A program made the position numbers and the translations under genes. A stretch of DNA of 64,000 nucleotides. Origin: JAHEFU01 sp020440645 (GTDB lineage: Bacteria > 4484-113 > JAFGCY01). Below, one piece after another: positions 32,175 through 41,388 of the stretch (its first letter is position 1; the number at the start of each line of letters is the position of its first letter). Under the pieces are notes generated by a model. It did no database searches and was not told the origin of the DNA. It worked only from the letters and a program-made list of their open reading frames with translations. The DNA lies in NCBI GenBank assembly GCA_020440645.1, contig JAGRNR010000011.1, forward strand, positions 1 to 64,000, read 5' to 3'.

Positions 32175-33902
32175 CTAAACCTTGAAGCGGTGCACCAGGT
32201 CGCTGAGCTGTTCCGCTGAGCGTGCCAGCAGGTTGGTGCTGGAGCCGATCTCCTCCATGCTGCTGCGCTGCTGCTCGGTGCTGGCTGCGGCACTGCCGGC
32301 CTGTTCCGCCGTGGCAATCGCGGCCTGGCCGACGATCCCGACGCTGCTCGTCACCTCATTGCTGGATGCATTGAGCTGCTGCGTGGTGGCACTGATGGAC
32401 TGCACCTTCTCATTGAGGGACTGCACCCCGCGCACGATCTCGGAGAACATCTCACCGGCCTCGCTGACGGTGCTGGCACCCTCCGTGACTTCCTGGTCGC
32501 TCTGCGACATCGCCCTGAGCGCGACATCCATCTCGGAGTTGATGCTGCGCACGAGCTCCGTGATGCTGCCGGCGGCTGAGTTGCTTTCCTCGGCCAGTTT
32601 GCGCACCTCTTCTGCGACCACCGCGAAACCGCGGCCCGCCTCACCGGCGCGGGCCGCCTCGATCGCCGCATTCAGGGCCAGCAGGTTGGTCTGGTCGGCG
32701 ATGCTCGTGATGATGCTGATGAATTCTGAGATCTTCGCCGTGCGCTCACCGAGCTTCTCCACCACGCCGGTGGTCTGCTTCACGCTGTCAGCAGCCTGCT
32801 TGATGATCTGCACGGCCCGCCCGGCGGCATCACGGCCGGCCTCGCCCTGGGCCGCGGTCTGCGTAGCGAAGCTGGCAACATCCTGCACATCCTGGCTGAC
32901 ACCGGAGAGCGCCACAGTGGTCTGGCTGAGGTTCTCCTCGGCGAGCTGCATGTTGTCAACGCTCTGGCGCGCACCTTCGGCAATCGAACTGACGAGTTCC
33001 GCCACCTGCTGCACCCCGCGGTTGTTCTCATCCGCCGCAGCTGCCAGCTCCTCGCTGGAAGCGGCAATGCTCTGGGCCTCATTTGCCAGCTGCGATATCA
33101 GCTCCCGCGTGTTGTCCTTCATCTCTATGAAGCTCGTGCGCATGTTGCCGATTTCGTCAGCGCTGGACTGGCCGGCAAGCTGGATGCTGAAGTCACCGGC
33201 TGCCATCGCACGCGCTGCCCCGACCAGCTCACTGAGCGGGATCGTGATGCGCCTTGTCAAGGCAACGGCCAGCACGATGCTGAGCAGGATACTGGCCAGG
33301 GAAATGCCAACAATGCTATGTTCTGATGACTTCACCAGGGCTGCAGATTCATCGCGCGCCTGGTCCGCCCGCTCAATGTTCAGTTCAGTGCAGCGATCAA
33401 GTACGTCGCGCATCGTCTCAAATGCAGCCGCACTCTCACCGCGCGACAGTTCGCGGGCGGCTTCCTGGACGGCCGGGTCACTGCTGGCAGCACCCTGCAC
33501 CACCTGGGTGGTCAGTCCAAGCCAGGCTTCGCGGCTGCTGTCATACAGCGGGAACTGCTCCTGCTCCTCCGCCGATTCAGCAAGTTCAATGTACTTCAGC
33601 CAGCGCTCATGGGACTGCTGCATGTTTTCCTCGTAGTCCGCCAGCAATGCATTGAACTGCTCCGAGCCGGGTTCAGCCTCCAGCAGTGTCCGCTCTGACA
33701 CGAGCAACTGCTGCAGGTCACGGTCGGCTTCCAGCAGGTAGTCCAGTGCAGGGAGGTAAGTGGTGTGGATCCTCTCGATCTCGGAGTGGACCTGGCGGGC
33801 GCTGAGCAGGCCGCTCAGGCCATTGGCGATCAGCAGGGCCACCATCAGCAGGAAGGCCAGCGCGAGGCGCAGGCGGATACTGAGATTGCGAACGAAACTC
33901 AT
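32175..33902 (-). CDS. methyl-accepting chemotaxis protein
   Basis: 575 aa. A first membrane span (about 12-35), a periplasmic four-helix-type sensor (about 36-190), a second span (about 190-212), HAMP (TRRITIPLSELVGAARAM onward) and a signalling domain with the hairpin tip around EAARAGEAGRGFAVVAEEV (about 400-425). It would signal to CheA/CheW, none of which are in the window. There is no terminal CheR-binding pentapeptide. Start 33902 has GAGGTG five bases upstream. Its position next to sugar-degrading enzymes hints at a carbohydrate or metabolic stimulus, which is inference only. Confidence 0.93.
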   Translation of the reverse strand: MSFVRNLSIRLRLALAFLLMVALLIANGLSGLLSARQVHSEIERIHTTYLPALDYLLEADRDLQQLLVSERTLLEAEPGSEQFNALLADYEENMQQSHERWLKYIELAESAEEQEQFPLYDSSREAWLGLTTQVVQGAASSDPAVQEAARELSRGESAAAFETMRDVLDRCTELNIERADQARDESAALVKSSEHSIVGISLASILLSIVLAVALTRRITIPLSELVGAARAMAAGDFSIQLAGQSSADEIGNMRTSFIEMKDNTRELISQLANEAQSIAASSEELAAAADENNRGVQQVAELVSSIAEGARQSVDNMQLAEENLSQTTVALSGVSQDVQDVASFATQTAAQGEAGRDAAGRAVQIIKQAADSVKQTTGVVEKLGERTAKISEFISIITSIADQTNLLALNAAIEAARAGEAGRGFAVVAEEVRKLAEESNSAAGSITELVRSINSEMDVALRAMSQSDQEVTEGASTVSEAGEMFSEIVRGVQSLNEKVQSISATTQQLNASSNEVTSSVGIVGQAAIATAEQAGSAAASTEQQRSSMEEIGSSTNLLARSAEQLSDLVHRFKV

Positions 33903-34031
33903 CTTGTCACCTCTGTAGGGAACAGTAATGCGTATCTCAGCACCGTTTCCACTGGCAACCGGATTCAATTCCGGATGCACACTGGCAATCGATGCCTCGC
34001 AAGCTCATTTGACCAACCCGCTGGGATTATA
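33903..34031 (-). promoter_or_regulatory. promoter and ~117-nt leader of the chemoreceptor gene
   Basis: A perfect TATAAT (34026-34031, minus strand) predicts a leader of about 117 nt. The leader contains a direct repeat of TGCCAGTG around a small hairpin (CCGGA/TCCGG). It does not match the c-di-GMP riboswitch consensus that I can recall. Nothing else is seen in the rest of the 197-base gap. Confidence 0.4.
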
Positions 34032-34099
34032 TGCAGCCAGTTGCTCGCCGGGTGAAAGCGCGGTTAGTTCGCGGACAAACTATGCTTGAGTGCTTGCAG

Positions 34100-37000
34100 C
34101 TATTCCACCGCCAGGTAGATCGGCCGCCAGATCCCGCCCTGGCCGGTGATGTCCATCACCTGGATGGCGATGGTGTTCTCACTGCCGTACTCCAGCGCAT
34201 CCGTCAGGTCGGTGACGGTCTGCTGCAGCCAGACCGTCAGCTCATGCTCGGTGTAGGAGCCATGGGTGCCGACCGGCTTGCCGTTGACGAACACGGTATA
34301 TGCGTCATCAATCCCCTCGGCCACGAGGCGCACCTTTCCACCCTGCCAGTCCGCCGGGATCGTCAGTGAGCGGCGGTACCATGCCAGCCCGTCGTAGGAA
34401 TAACCCGCGCTTTCCCAGCCCTTGCCGGCGTCGATCATGTCCCAGGCGCTGTCGTCAAAGCCGGCAGCCTGCCAGCCGAGCGACTCACCCTGGCCATCCT
34501 GATCCAGGCTGAAGTGCCAGCCCGGGGTGATGTCGATGATGCCGTTGGCCCGTGCCACCGCCAGTCCGTGCGCCTGCTCCAGGCTCAGCGAAGTATGCGG
34601 CCAGTCCATCTCGGGATAGAGCATCACGGAGGGCTTGTCCTCCAACAGCTGGTCCATCCTGCGCTGCAGTTCAAGGTAGGAGATGATGCGCGCGAGGATC
34701 CAGTGGCTGGCATGCGTTGACATGTCAATCGAGCTGGCAACCAGTGTGCCATCACCGATGTGCGTGCCCCAGAGCTGGTCGAAAACCTGCACCTCACTCA
34801 GGTCATGCGTGTCGAACAGGCGGATCAGCGGGTCGACATCATTACGGATGCCAAGCGTGTCCACCGGGATCACATTGCCGGATGTGCGGTTGAGGTCATA
34901 GCCCTGCCAGTCCACGACCTGGTTCGCCGTGGCCTGCATCTCCACCGGGTTGCCAAACGGCCCGACCGGCGGCACGAACAGCGCATCTCGCCAGAAGAAG
35001 TGCGGCATCGCACCGAGCGCACCGGGCATCTTGCTTGTGACGAGGAACACCCGTCCGCCTGCCTGCATGAATTCCACGAGGTCATGCGTCAGCACGGAGC
35101 TGACAACCGGCGGGGCAGTGGCCGGGTCCATCGCGAGGATTTCCGCCTGAGTGGCAAAGCTGCCATCTGGCAAGCTGCCGAGCATCTCATGCAGGTCCAG
35201 GTAACCTTCCTCCATCACGAGGAAGGGTTCAGTGCGGATCTCACTGCCATCAGCGGGATGCAGCAGCAGGTCGTCAGAACTGCCGCTTATGATGTTGCCA
35301 TCGAGGTCCAGCCTGATCGCCGGCTCGGTGTCCTCACCGTGCCAGTCCCAGTCATCGCCGAACCAGCGCGGGTAACCGAGGTCGTCAATCAGCCCGGCGC
35401 GGATCAGCGGCATGTCACGCACAACATTCACCGTGTAACCGGCATATCGCGGTGAGGCGAACAGCATGCGGATCTGGAACTCGCGCAGGTTCAGTGAGGC
35501 GCGCGTGCTCTGCGGCAGCAGGTAGTCGTTGACGATGTCCTCGCCCTCGGGCAGGCGTCCCGCGTAGAACCCTCGCAGTTCATCATTGATGGACAGCACG
35601 CTGTCGAAGCAGCTCGGGAACCACCAGGGCCACTGCGAACCGTTGTCATTTCCGAGGTAGTCTCCGGGAGTGTAGTCGCGGTAGGTGTAATCGCTGCTGA
35701 GTGGCTGTTCGAGGTCCTGCAGCAGTTTGTCAGCATCGACCCAGGTATTGCACAGCAGGCTCTCGCCAATGATGTAGGGCTTGTCCGGGTAGTCCAGCAG
35801 TTGCTTCGGCAGGCGCTCCACCAGGTGGCGTTCCCACTGGTAGTTGTTGAAGTAGTTGTCCTCGCCATACCAGTCGGTGTACTCCGGCCGGCTGTGGCTG
35901 AACCATGAGTTGTTGTCCTGCACCGGCGTGTCGCACATTGACGAAACAGTGTCATACAGGCGCGACATCACATCCCAGTCCTCCACGCCGGCTTCCACCG
36001 ACAGGCTGCGCATGATGATGCTTGGATGGTGGCGGTCGCGCCGCAGGAAAGCGGAGTACTGGCGCTGCAGGGTGCGCTCCTCGCCGGGCTGGAACTTCAC
36101 ATGCCAGCTCGGGTACTCCTGCCAGATGAGCACGCCCATTTCGTCTGCGATGTCGTAGTAGTAGTCCGGCATGTTGACGAGGCAGACCGTCTCGGAATTG
36201 AAGCCGAGGCTCTTCAGGTATGCAAATTCATTGCGCAGTTCGCCGGGTTGCGGCACAGGACCGAACAGGCCGGGGTAGTAGCCCCACTGCAGGCCGGAGC
36301 GCACATGGATCGGCTCGCCGTTGAGCAACACCTGGTGGCCCACCATCTCGATCGTGCGGAAGGCGAAGGTGCTGCCGAATGCATCGTGGTAGAAATGCTG
36401 CTCGCCGACTGCTTCCCTGTCCCGCAGGGCAATGTAGATGCCGTACATCTGCGGGTTGTCAGGTGACCACAGCACGGGTTCGTCATCCAGCCTGACGTGG
36501 AACAGTACGGTGCCTTCCGCAATCTCAAGGTCGAGCACTTGCACCTCATGCTCGAATATGTCCTTGTCTTCAGCCAGCGGAGCCATGAAGACCTGCACCT
36601 CAAGCTGGTCCATCGGTACCTGCGTGTCAAGGTCGAAGCTGAGATGGACATTGCCGTCCACAGGATCTGGCTGGATATGCAGGCTGTCGGTGACTGCACA
36701 AGCCGGGCCGGTGACGTACATCCGCACGTCCTGCCAGATCCCGCCATGGTGCGGGGCGATCATCGAGAGGAAGCCCTGCGTGGTGTGGAAAGGTAGCTCG
36801 TCCACATAGACAAGTATCTCGAAGCTCGGATCCTCTGTGAGATATTCAGTCAGCTCAACCCGCCAGCGGGTGTAATCACCCACATGCCCGCCGAGGTAGT
36901 GTCCGTTGCACCAGACTGCTGCCGCTGTTGATACCGCATCAAACTCCAGCCACAGCCTGCCCATCCCGCTGCCGTAGTAGTCCTGCGGGATGTCGATCAC

Positions 37001-37315
37001 GTTCAGGTACCAGCCCGCCCCGTTGTAGCCCGGGCCGCCGTAGTGTTCCCAGGCCCGCCCCGTCTCCGCCGGCAGCCAGCCAGTGTCCGGTGCCTTGCGG
37101 TTGTCATCCGGGCTGACCAGGTCGTGTATCTCCGGGCTCAGGTAGGGCCAGTCCGGCCGCGCCTGCCGGTCGCGCACGATGTCGGTCAGCGGATCCGTCA
37201 GGGCCAGCTGCCAGCCTTCATTCACGATGTAGGCGTGGTCACGGCCGAATGCATATGCCGCATGCAGGGGTATCAGCATGAGGAGTGTGAGGACGAGCGA
37301 GATGCGGTAGGGCAT
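34100..37315 (-). CDS. exported GH2-family glycoside hydrolase
   Basis: 1071 aa. A signal peptide (1-22, ends AAYAF) leads into a sugar-binding jelly roll (GYNGAGWYLNVIDIP), an immunoglobulin-like domain and a TIM barrel with the GH2 signature area HHPSIIMRSLSVEAG. The putative acid/base Glu is present in SVE, but the usual preceding Asn is Val. The nucleophile is probably the Glu of YIIGESLLC. A second jelly roll (GLAWYRRSLTIPADWQGGK) ends the protein. The expected activity is beta-galactosidase, glucuronidase or mannosidase in the periplasm. TATCAT six bases before the ATG suggests a leaderless mRNA. Confidence 0.8.
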   Translation of the reverse strand: MPYRISLVLTLLMLIPLHAAYAFGRDHAYIVNEGWQLALTDPLTDIVRDRQARPDWPYLSPEIHDLVSPDDNRKAPDTGWLPAETGRAWEHYGGPGYNGAGWYLNVIDIPQDYYGSGMGRLWLEFDAVSTAAAVWCNGHYLGGHVGDYTRWRVELTEYLTEDPSFEILVYVDELPFHTTQGFLSMIAPHHGGIWQDVRMYVTGPACAVTDSLHIQPDPVDGNVHLSFDLDTQVPMDQLEVQVFMAPLAEDKDIFEHEVQVLDLEIAEGTVLFHVRLDDEPVLWSPDNPQMYGIYIALRDREAVGEQHFYHDAFGSTFAFRTIEMVGHQVLLNGEPIHVRSGLQWGYYPGLFGPVPQPGELRNEFAYLKSLGFNSETVCLVNMPDYYYDIADEMGVLIWQEYPSWHVKFQPGEERTLQRQYSAFLRRDRHHPSIIMRSLSVEAGVEDWDVMSRLYDTVSSMCDTPVQDNNSWFSHSRPEYTDWYGEDNYFNNYQWERHLVERLPKQLLDYPDKPYIIGESLLCNTWVDADKLLQDLEQPLSSDYTYRDYTPGDYLGNDNGSQWPWWFPSCFDSVLSINDELRGFYAGRLPEGEDIVNDYLLPQSTRASLNLREFQIRMLFASPRYAGYTVNVVRDMPLIRAGLIDDLGYPRWFGDDWDWHGEDTEPAIRLDLDGNIISGSSDDLLLHPADGSEIRTEPFLVMEEGYLDLHEMLGSLPDGSFATQAEILAMDPATAPPVVSSVLTHDLVEFMQAGGRVFLVTSKMPGALGAMPHFFWRDALFVPPVGPFGNPVEMQATANQVVDWQGYDLNRTSGNVIPVDTLGIRNDVDPLIRLFDTHDLSEVQVFDQLWGTHIGDGTLVASSIDMSTHASHWILARIISYLELQRRMDQLLEDKPSVMLYPEMDWPHTSLSLEQAHGLAVARANGIIDITPGWHFSLDQDGQGESLGWQAAGFDDSAWDMIDAGKGWESAGYSYDGLAWYRRSLTIPADWQGGKVRLVAEGIDDAYTVFVNGKPVGTHGSYTEHELTVWLQQTVTDLTDALEYGSENTIAIQVMDITGQGGIWRPIYLAVE

Positions 37316-37493
37316 CCGCTGATGATATCCCAGGAGCGGGCAGGGTTGAATCCCCGTCGCGGGCCTGTCCGGAGGGAAACATAATGGCGCAAACGGGCGT
37401 CTTGTATGTTAAGGTGTAGAGTGCAAGCTATGCGGCCGCAGTCCGGCCGGTTCGCCGTACGGACAAATGCATGCGGCTGTGGGGAGCAGATAC

Positions 37494-38963
37494 ATGAGTG
37501 ATCGCGAGAAGATCAGATCAAGGGTGGGCAGCCTGAAGCGCGTGAGGCGTGTTCAGATCGTGCTCGAGTACCTGATGGTCGGCCTGTTCTGGGGAGCAAT
37601 CCCTGCGGCCCTGTTCATCCTGGCAACCAAGCTGTTCATCATGCCCTTTGGCAACACCACGAGCTACCTGATCGGTGGCGGCCTGGTGCTGGCGGGGATG
37701 GTGACCTTCGTGGTGCGCGGTGTGCTGCACCGCCTGACGGAGATCAGCGTCGCCAATGACATCGACATCACGCTCGGCACCAAGGAGCGCATCAGCTCCG
37801 CGCTCTCCCTGGACCATGGCAAGCACCGCAAGGATGCCTTCGTCAAGGCGCTCGTGGCGGATGCGGCCGGCACGGTGGAGAAGCTCGAGATGAAGCAGGT
37901 CTACCCCTGGCGCATGCCGCGGGCCTGGCGCATCGCGTTGCCGGCCCTGGTCATCGCCGCCGGCCTGACCTTCATGCCGCAGCTCAACTGGCTGGTGTCA
38001 GACAGTGACCGCGCCGAGGCGAAGGTAGTCAACAATGAAGGCGAGAAGCTGCTCAAGCTTGCCAAGCAGACCGAGAAGAAGGCTGTTGAGGAGAAGGACG
38101 AGGTCCTCAAGGAAGCCAGCAAGGAACTGCAGAAGAGCGGCGAGAAGCTCAAGAACAACAACCTGAACAAGAAGGAAGCGCTGAAGGAACTGCAGCGCCT
38201 GACCCAGAAGCTGGAGAGCCAGTCGCTGGAGCGCATCCCGGAAGGCCAGCGCGCCCTGATGAAGGAGCTCGCCGTGGAGCTGAAGAACGGTGCCCAGACC
38301 AAGGAGCTTGGTGAGGCACTGGAGAACATGGACTTCAGCAAGTTCAGCCAGCAGCTGGACAAGATGCTCAACGACATGAAGTCCGGCAAGCTCAGCCAGC
38401 AGCAGATGGATTTCCTGCAGGAACTGATGAAGGCGATGGACGAGAGCCTAAAGAGTGATGCCGCGCAGATGGACGGCACGGAGGACTTAAAGAAGATGCT
38501 GGAGGACCTCAAGCAGGCGATCCAGCAGGAGCAGGAGCTGCGCCAGGCGATGCAAAACGCGCTGGACAAGCTCGAGAAGGACGTGAACAATGCAGCCCAG
38601 CAGCTGCAGCAGGGGGGCATGAACCAGCAGTCCCAGCAGCTCCAGCAGCTGATGCAGCAGATGCAGCAGCAGATGCAGCAGCAGGGCATGGTCAGCCAGC
38701 AGACGATGCAGCAGATGCAGCAGGCACTGCAGCAGGCCCAGCAGCAGGTCGGACAGAACCAGCAGATGAGCCAGCAGCAGCAGCAGTCCGCCCAGCAGGC
38801 GATCCAGCAGGCGCTGGACAACTTCCAGCAGCAGGGCCAGCAGGGACAACAGGGCCAGCAGGGCCAGAGCATGCAGGACATCAACCAGCAGCTCCAGCAG
38901 AACCGGCAGGGCATGGCGAGCCAGATGCAGGGCAGCCAGCAGCAGATGTCGGGCGGCACTTGA
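37494..38963 (+). CDS. Gln-rich coiled-coil membrane protein (interrupted by TGA)
   Basis: 489 aa. The N-terminus has two adjacent spans (about 28-50 and 57-77) and a third (about 147-165). A long Lys/Glu coiled coil follows, then an almost pure Gln/Met tract (about 360-489, e.g. QQLMQQMQQQMQQQGM). Similar Gln-rich proteins occur in several uncultured and planctomycete-like genomes, with no assigned function. The start has GGAG seven bases upstream. The TGA at 38961 is followed in the same frame by an ORF that continues a Gly/Ser-rich linker, so the true protein may be about 676 residues. Confidence 0.65.
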   Translation: MSDREKIRSRVGSLKRVRRVQIVLEYLMVGLFWGAIPAALFILATKLFIMPFGNTTSYLIGGGLVLAGMVTFVVRGVLHRLTEISVANDIDITLGTKERISSALSLDHGKHRKDAFVKALVADAAGTVEKLEMKQVYPWRMPRAWRIALPALVIAAGLTFMPQLNWLVSDSDRAEAKVVNNEGEKLLKLAKQTEKKAVEEKDEVLKEASKELQKSGEKLKNNNLNKKEALKELQRLTQKLESQSLERIPEGQRALMKELAVELKNGAQTKELGEALENMDFSKFSQQLDKMLNDMKSGKLSQQQMDFLQELMKAMDESLKSDAAQMDGTEDLKKMLEDLKQAIQQEQELRQAMQNALDKLEKDVNNAAQQLQQGGMNQQSQQLQQLMQQMQQQMQQQGMVSQQTMQQMQQALQQAQQQVGQNQQMSQQQQQSAQQAIQQALDNFQQQGQQGQQGQQGQSMQDINQQLQQNRQGMASQMQGSQQQMSGGT

Positions 38964-38984
38964 AGTGGTGGCAGCTGCGGTCAG

Positions 38985-39524
38985 TTGATCGCACAACTCA
39001 ATGCAATGAAGCAGGGATTCAAGTTCGGCCAGACCCAGGGCGGTGGCGCCAGTGGCTGGGGCATCGGTACTACGCCGTATGGCAGCACAGGCAGTGAGGC
39101 CACCGACCCGCAGATCGATTCCAGCCGCATGAACGGCAGCGACTCGCTGATGGACACCGGAACCACGCAGTACGACCAGCTCTATGATTCACAGGATCTG
39201 GCGCATGGCGTGAATGATGAGCAGCTCCATGGCCAGTTCAACCAGGCCGCCCCTCCTTCCAAGGTGGAGGAGGTCAAGAGCTCTCCTGAGACCCAGGAGG
39301 CGCTGCGTGAGTTCGTCAATACGGTTGGTGCTGATAACATCGGTGACCAGCAGGCAATCGACACGCAGAACATCCCGCGTGACTACAAGGAACTGCACCG
39401 CAAGTACTTCGATAACGTGAAGAAGGCCACCGAGGAAAAGAAGAAGGCCGCTGAAGCGAAGGAGAAGGAAGGCAAGCCCTTCGAGGAGAAGAAGGACAAG
39501 CCCGCCGAGCCCAAGGAGGAATAG
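38985..39524 (+). CDS. C-terminal continuation of the Gln-rich protein (same frame after TGA)
   Basis: About 179 aa from a TTG at 38985, or 172 aa from an ATG at 39006. It lies in exactly the same frame as the upstream gene, with only in-frame codons after that gene's TGA. No Shine-Dalgarno precedes either start. The sequence is Gly-rich at first (GQTQGGGASGWGIGTTPYG) and ends in a Lys/Glu/Pro tail. Explanations are a nonsense mutation or sequencing error splitting one gene, translational coupling, or TGA readthrough. A strong terminator follows at 39562. Confidence 0.55.
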   Translation: MIAQLNAMKQGFKFGQTQGGGASGWGIGTTPYGSTGSEATDPQIDSSRMNGSDSLMDTGTTQYDQLYDSQDLAHGVNDEQLHGQFNQAAPPSKVEEVKSSPETQEALREFVNTVGADNIGDQQAIDTQNIPRDYKELHRKYFDNVKKATEEKKKAAEAKEKEGKPFEEKKDKPAEPKEE

Positions 39525-39561
39525 GGCAGGGCAGGCTTGCACCTGCAATGAATCAGAATTG

Positions 39562-39591
39562 AAAAGGCCGGGAGATCCTCCCGGCCTTTTT
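39562..39591 (+). terminator. rho-independent terminator of the Gln-rich gene
   Basis: GGCCGGGAG and CTCCCGGCC form a 9-bp stem with a 3-base loop, flanked by AAAA and TTTTT. It could work in both directions. Confidence 0.92.
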
Positions 39592-39637
39592 GCTTATAGT
39601 GGACAGGAATAACCTGTCAGATTTCACTTGGAGAAAC

Positions 39638-39664
39638 AAAAATGGCCCCGCCATAGCGGGGCCA
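39638..39664 (-). terminator. rho-independent terminator of the transglycosylase gene
   Basis: TGGCCCCGC and GCGGGGCCA form a 9-bp stem with a 4-base loop. On the minus strand it is followed by TTTTTG. It lies 27 bases after the stop at 39691. Confidence 0.92.
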
Positions 39665-39690
39665 GCTGTGTCCTTGGTTATTGCGCGGTC

Positions 39691-40323
39691 TTACCAGGCC
39701 TGGGCACTGACTAGCAGGATCTCATCCTTGTACTCAATGCTGTCCGGGATCTCGGTCAGTCCGCTCCAGTAACGCATCACCTTGCGCTGGTAGGCACTGC
39801 TGCGGATGCGCTGGCCGGTGTTGTAGTAGCTGAGCATGTGCTGCGGGCTCTCACCGCCGCGGCTCAGCACGATCGCCCCCGCGATCACATTGTCCTCAAG
39901 CTTGAACAGGTCAAGCTCGAAGCCGTACTTCTTCTCGAGGCTGCGGCTCCAGAAGGGCATCACCTGCATCATGCCGACCTCACCACTGCCACCGCGCTTG
40001 ACATTGCCGGGGCTCTTCTCATGGCGGCCGTGGCTCTCGGTGTAGGCCACGCTCCAGAGCATCGCCGGGTCGGCACCGGTCAGCTCCACTGCATTATCGA
40101 TCGCCGCCTCAACACGGGCGGCGTATCCGGCATCATCGGCCAGTTCCTCGCGCAGGGCGATTCTCCAGCTGTCCACGGGACGATTGATCTGCCAGTCGAT
40201 GGTTTCAGTCGCAGCGCTCATCGCCGCGGCGTTAGTCACCTGCGAAGCCTGCACCGCAAGTTCAGCCTGCGGGGCAGGCTGAAGTAACGGCATGAGCATC
40301 GCCAGTATTTCCAGTATGAACAT
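39691..40323 (-). CDS. SLT-type lytic transglycosylase
   Basis: 210 aa. A hydrophobic N-terminus (1-15) probably exports or anchors it. The goose-lysozyme-like SLT domain has the catalytic Glu96 in AYTESHGR, GEVGMMQVMPFW and SYYNTGQRIR. It cleaves peptidoglycan with 1,6-anhydro product formation. AGGAG lies nine bases before the ATG. A leader of about 90 nt is likely (TATAAA near 40414). Confidence 0.88.
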   Translation of the reverse strand: MFILEILAMLMPLLQPAPQAELAVQASQVTNAAAMSAATETIDWQINRPVDSWRIALREELADDAGYAARVEAAIDNAVELTGADPAMLWSVAYTESHGRHEKSPGNVKRGGSGEVGMMQVMPFWSRSLEKKYGFELDLFKLEDNVIAGAIVLSRGGESPQHMLSYYNTGQRIRSSAYQRKVMRYWSGLTEIPDSIEYKDEILLVSAQAW

Positions 40324-40587
40324 GATTCAGATCTCCTCTGAGAAAGCGAAAACGGTGCCGCCTCCGCCGGAATCCTTTCCTGGCAGAACGTGCACCCGTC
40401 TATGAAGTGCAGTTTTATATCACAGAAAAACCGCTTTAACCTCAAAAACGCCAAAATTTCGCTTAACAGACCATAAGTATAATCTGTGGGAGTTATCCAC
40501 AGAAGCCTGTCAGACGTGGCCTGGTGGGGCCTCTGTTCATTTGCTTAACGGGGATTTAACCAAGCGATTGGCTGGTTTGAGGGCGCA
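40324..40587. other. 264-bp intergenic region with one DnaA-box match
   Basis: It holds the transglycosylase leader and promoter. A perfect DnaA 9-mer TTATCCACA (40493-40501) sits inside the inverted repeat CTGTGG/CCACAG (40484-40502). A TATAAT (40478-40483) points rightward with no rightward gene ahead. The region is AT-rich compared with its flanks, but only one DnaA box is seen, so an origin is not supported. Confidence 0.35.
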
Positions 40588-41388
40588 TCAGTAATGGGCC
40601 AGGGAGCCGTCCTGCTTGGCAAGCCGCTCCATTGCTGAGAAAACTAAGCTGCCGATGATGGCGAATATGGCTGCATCTATGCCCAGCCAGCCTATCTGCG
40701 ACCAATAGCCTGCAGGCAGGCTGTCTGACGAGGTCAGCTCCCTGAGCAGCATGATCCCGCGGGTGAAGGGGAAGTGGCTGATCCAGGCCTGGGCCTGGGG
40801 GCTGAGCTTGCTGAAGTCATAGAAGGCCGGGATGAACAGGCTGAACTGGATGATGCTGGAAAGCTGCCCGACTCGCTTGAGTACCAGCGACAGCGCACCT
40901 AGCATCAGGCCCAGCCCGGTGACTCCGGCTATGCTGAGCACAATCGCTGCGATGCCGGGCAGGATGTCTGCCAGCTGGAAATTGATCCACTGGCCGGTGA
41001 CCAGCTGCAGCATCAGGCTCAACAGCATTACAGTGAAGAAGCCGTAACTGAGCTTCACGAGTGCCCTGATCCAGAGCACCGGGAGGAAGGCCGGGGCACA
41101 GATGAACACCTGCTCCAGCGTTCCCTGGCGCGCCTCGTTCTCAACGTCGATGCTCATGGCGTTCAGCGCGATGATGGCGAAGAACCACATGCAGTAGCCA
41201 ATCATCAGCATCGTTGTGTTCTCGGCGCTGATCACTCCGCCGGCGATCTGGCGCGCGCCGAAGAAGATGCCGGCGAAGAACAGGAACATCACAAGCAGGC
41301 CTGTGCCGATCTCCATCGGGTAGCGCAGCGCGGTACGCAGCTCACGCAGGTACTCAGCACGCATCACCTTCAGCCAGCGTGTGCTCAT
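40588..41388 (-). CDS. ABC-2 type exporter permease
   Basis: 266 aa with about six membrane spans. The layout (cytosolic start, span at 30-50, NEARQGTLEQVFICAP loop, C-terminal pair of spans) is that of ABC-2 permeases. It overlaps the ATPase gene by four bases (ATGA), so the two are made together. The substrate (drug, lipid or glycan) is unknown. Confidence 0.9.
   Translation of the reverse strand: MSTRWLKVMRAEYLRELRTALRYPMEIGTGLLVMFLFFAGIFFGARQIAGGVISAENTTMLMIGYCMWFFAIIALNAMSIDVENEARQGTLEQVFICAPAFLPVLWIRALVKLSYGFFTVMLLSLMLQLVTGQWINFQLADILPGIAAIVLSIAGVTGLGLMLGALSLVLKRVGQLSSIIQFSLFIPAFYDFSKLSPQAQAWISHFPFTRGIMLLRELTSSDSLPAGYWSQIGWLGIDAAIFAIIGSLVFSAMERLAKQDGSLAHY

Noticed and set aside
33903..34019. 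c-di-GMP riboswitch in the chemoreceptor leader
   Set aside because: The leader contains repeats and a small hairpin but not the conserved core elements of that riboswitch.
40478..40483. Rightward TATAAT as promoter of a small RNA
   Set aside because: No -35, no terminator and no conserved hairpin follow. It is antisense to the ABC permease region, so evidence is too thin.
40484..40502. Replication origin suggested by a perfect DnaA box
   Set aside because: Only one box is present, there is no cluster or AT-rich unwinding element beside it, and dnaA is not nearby.
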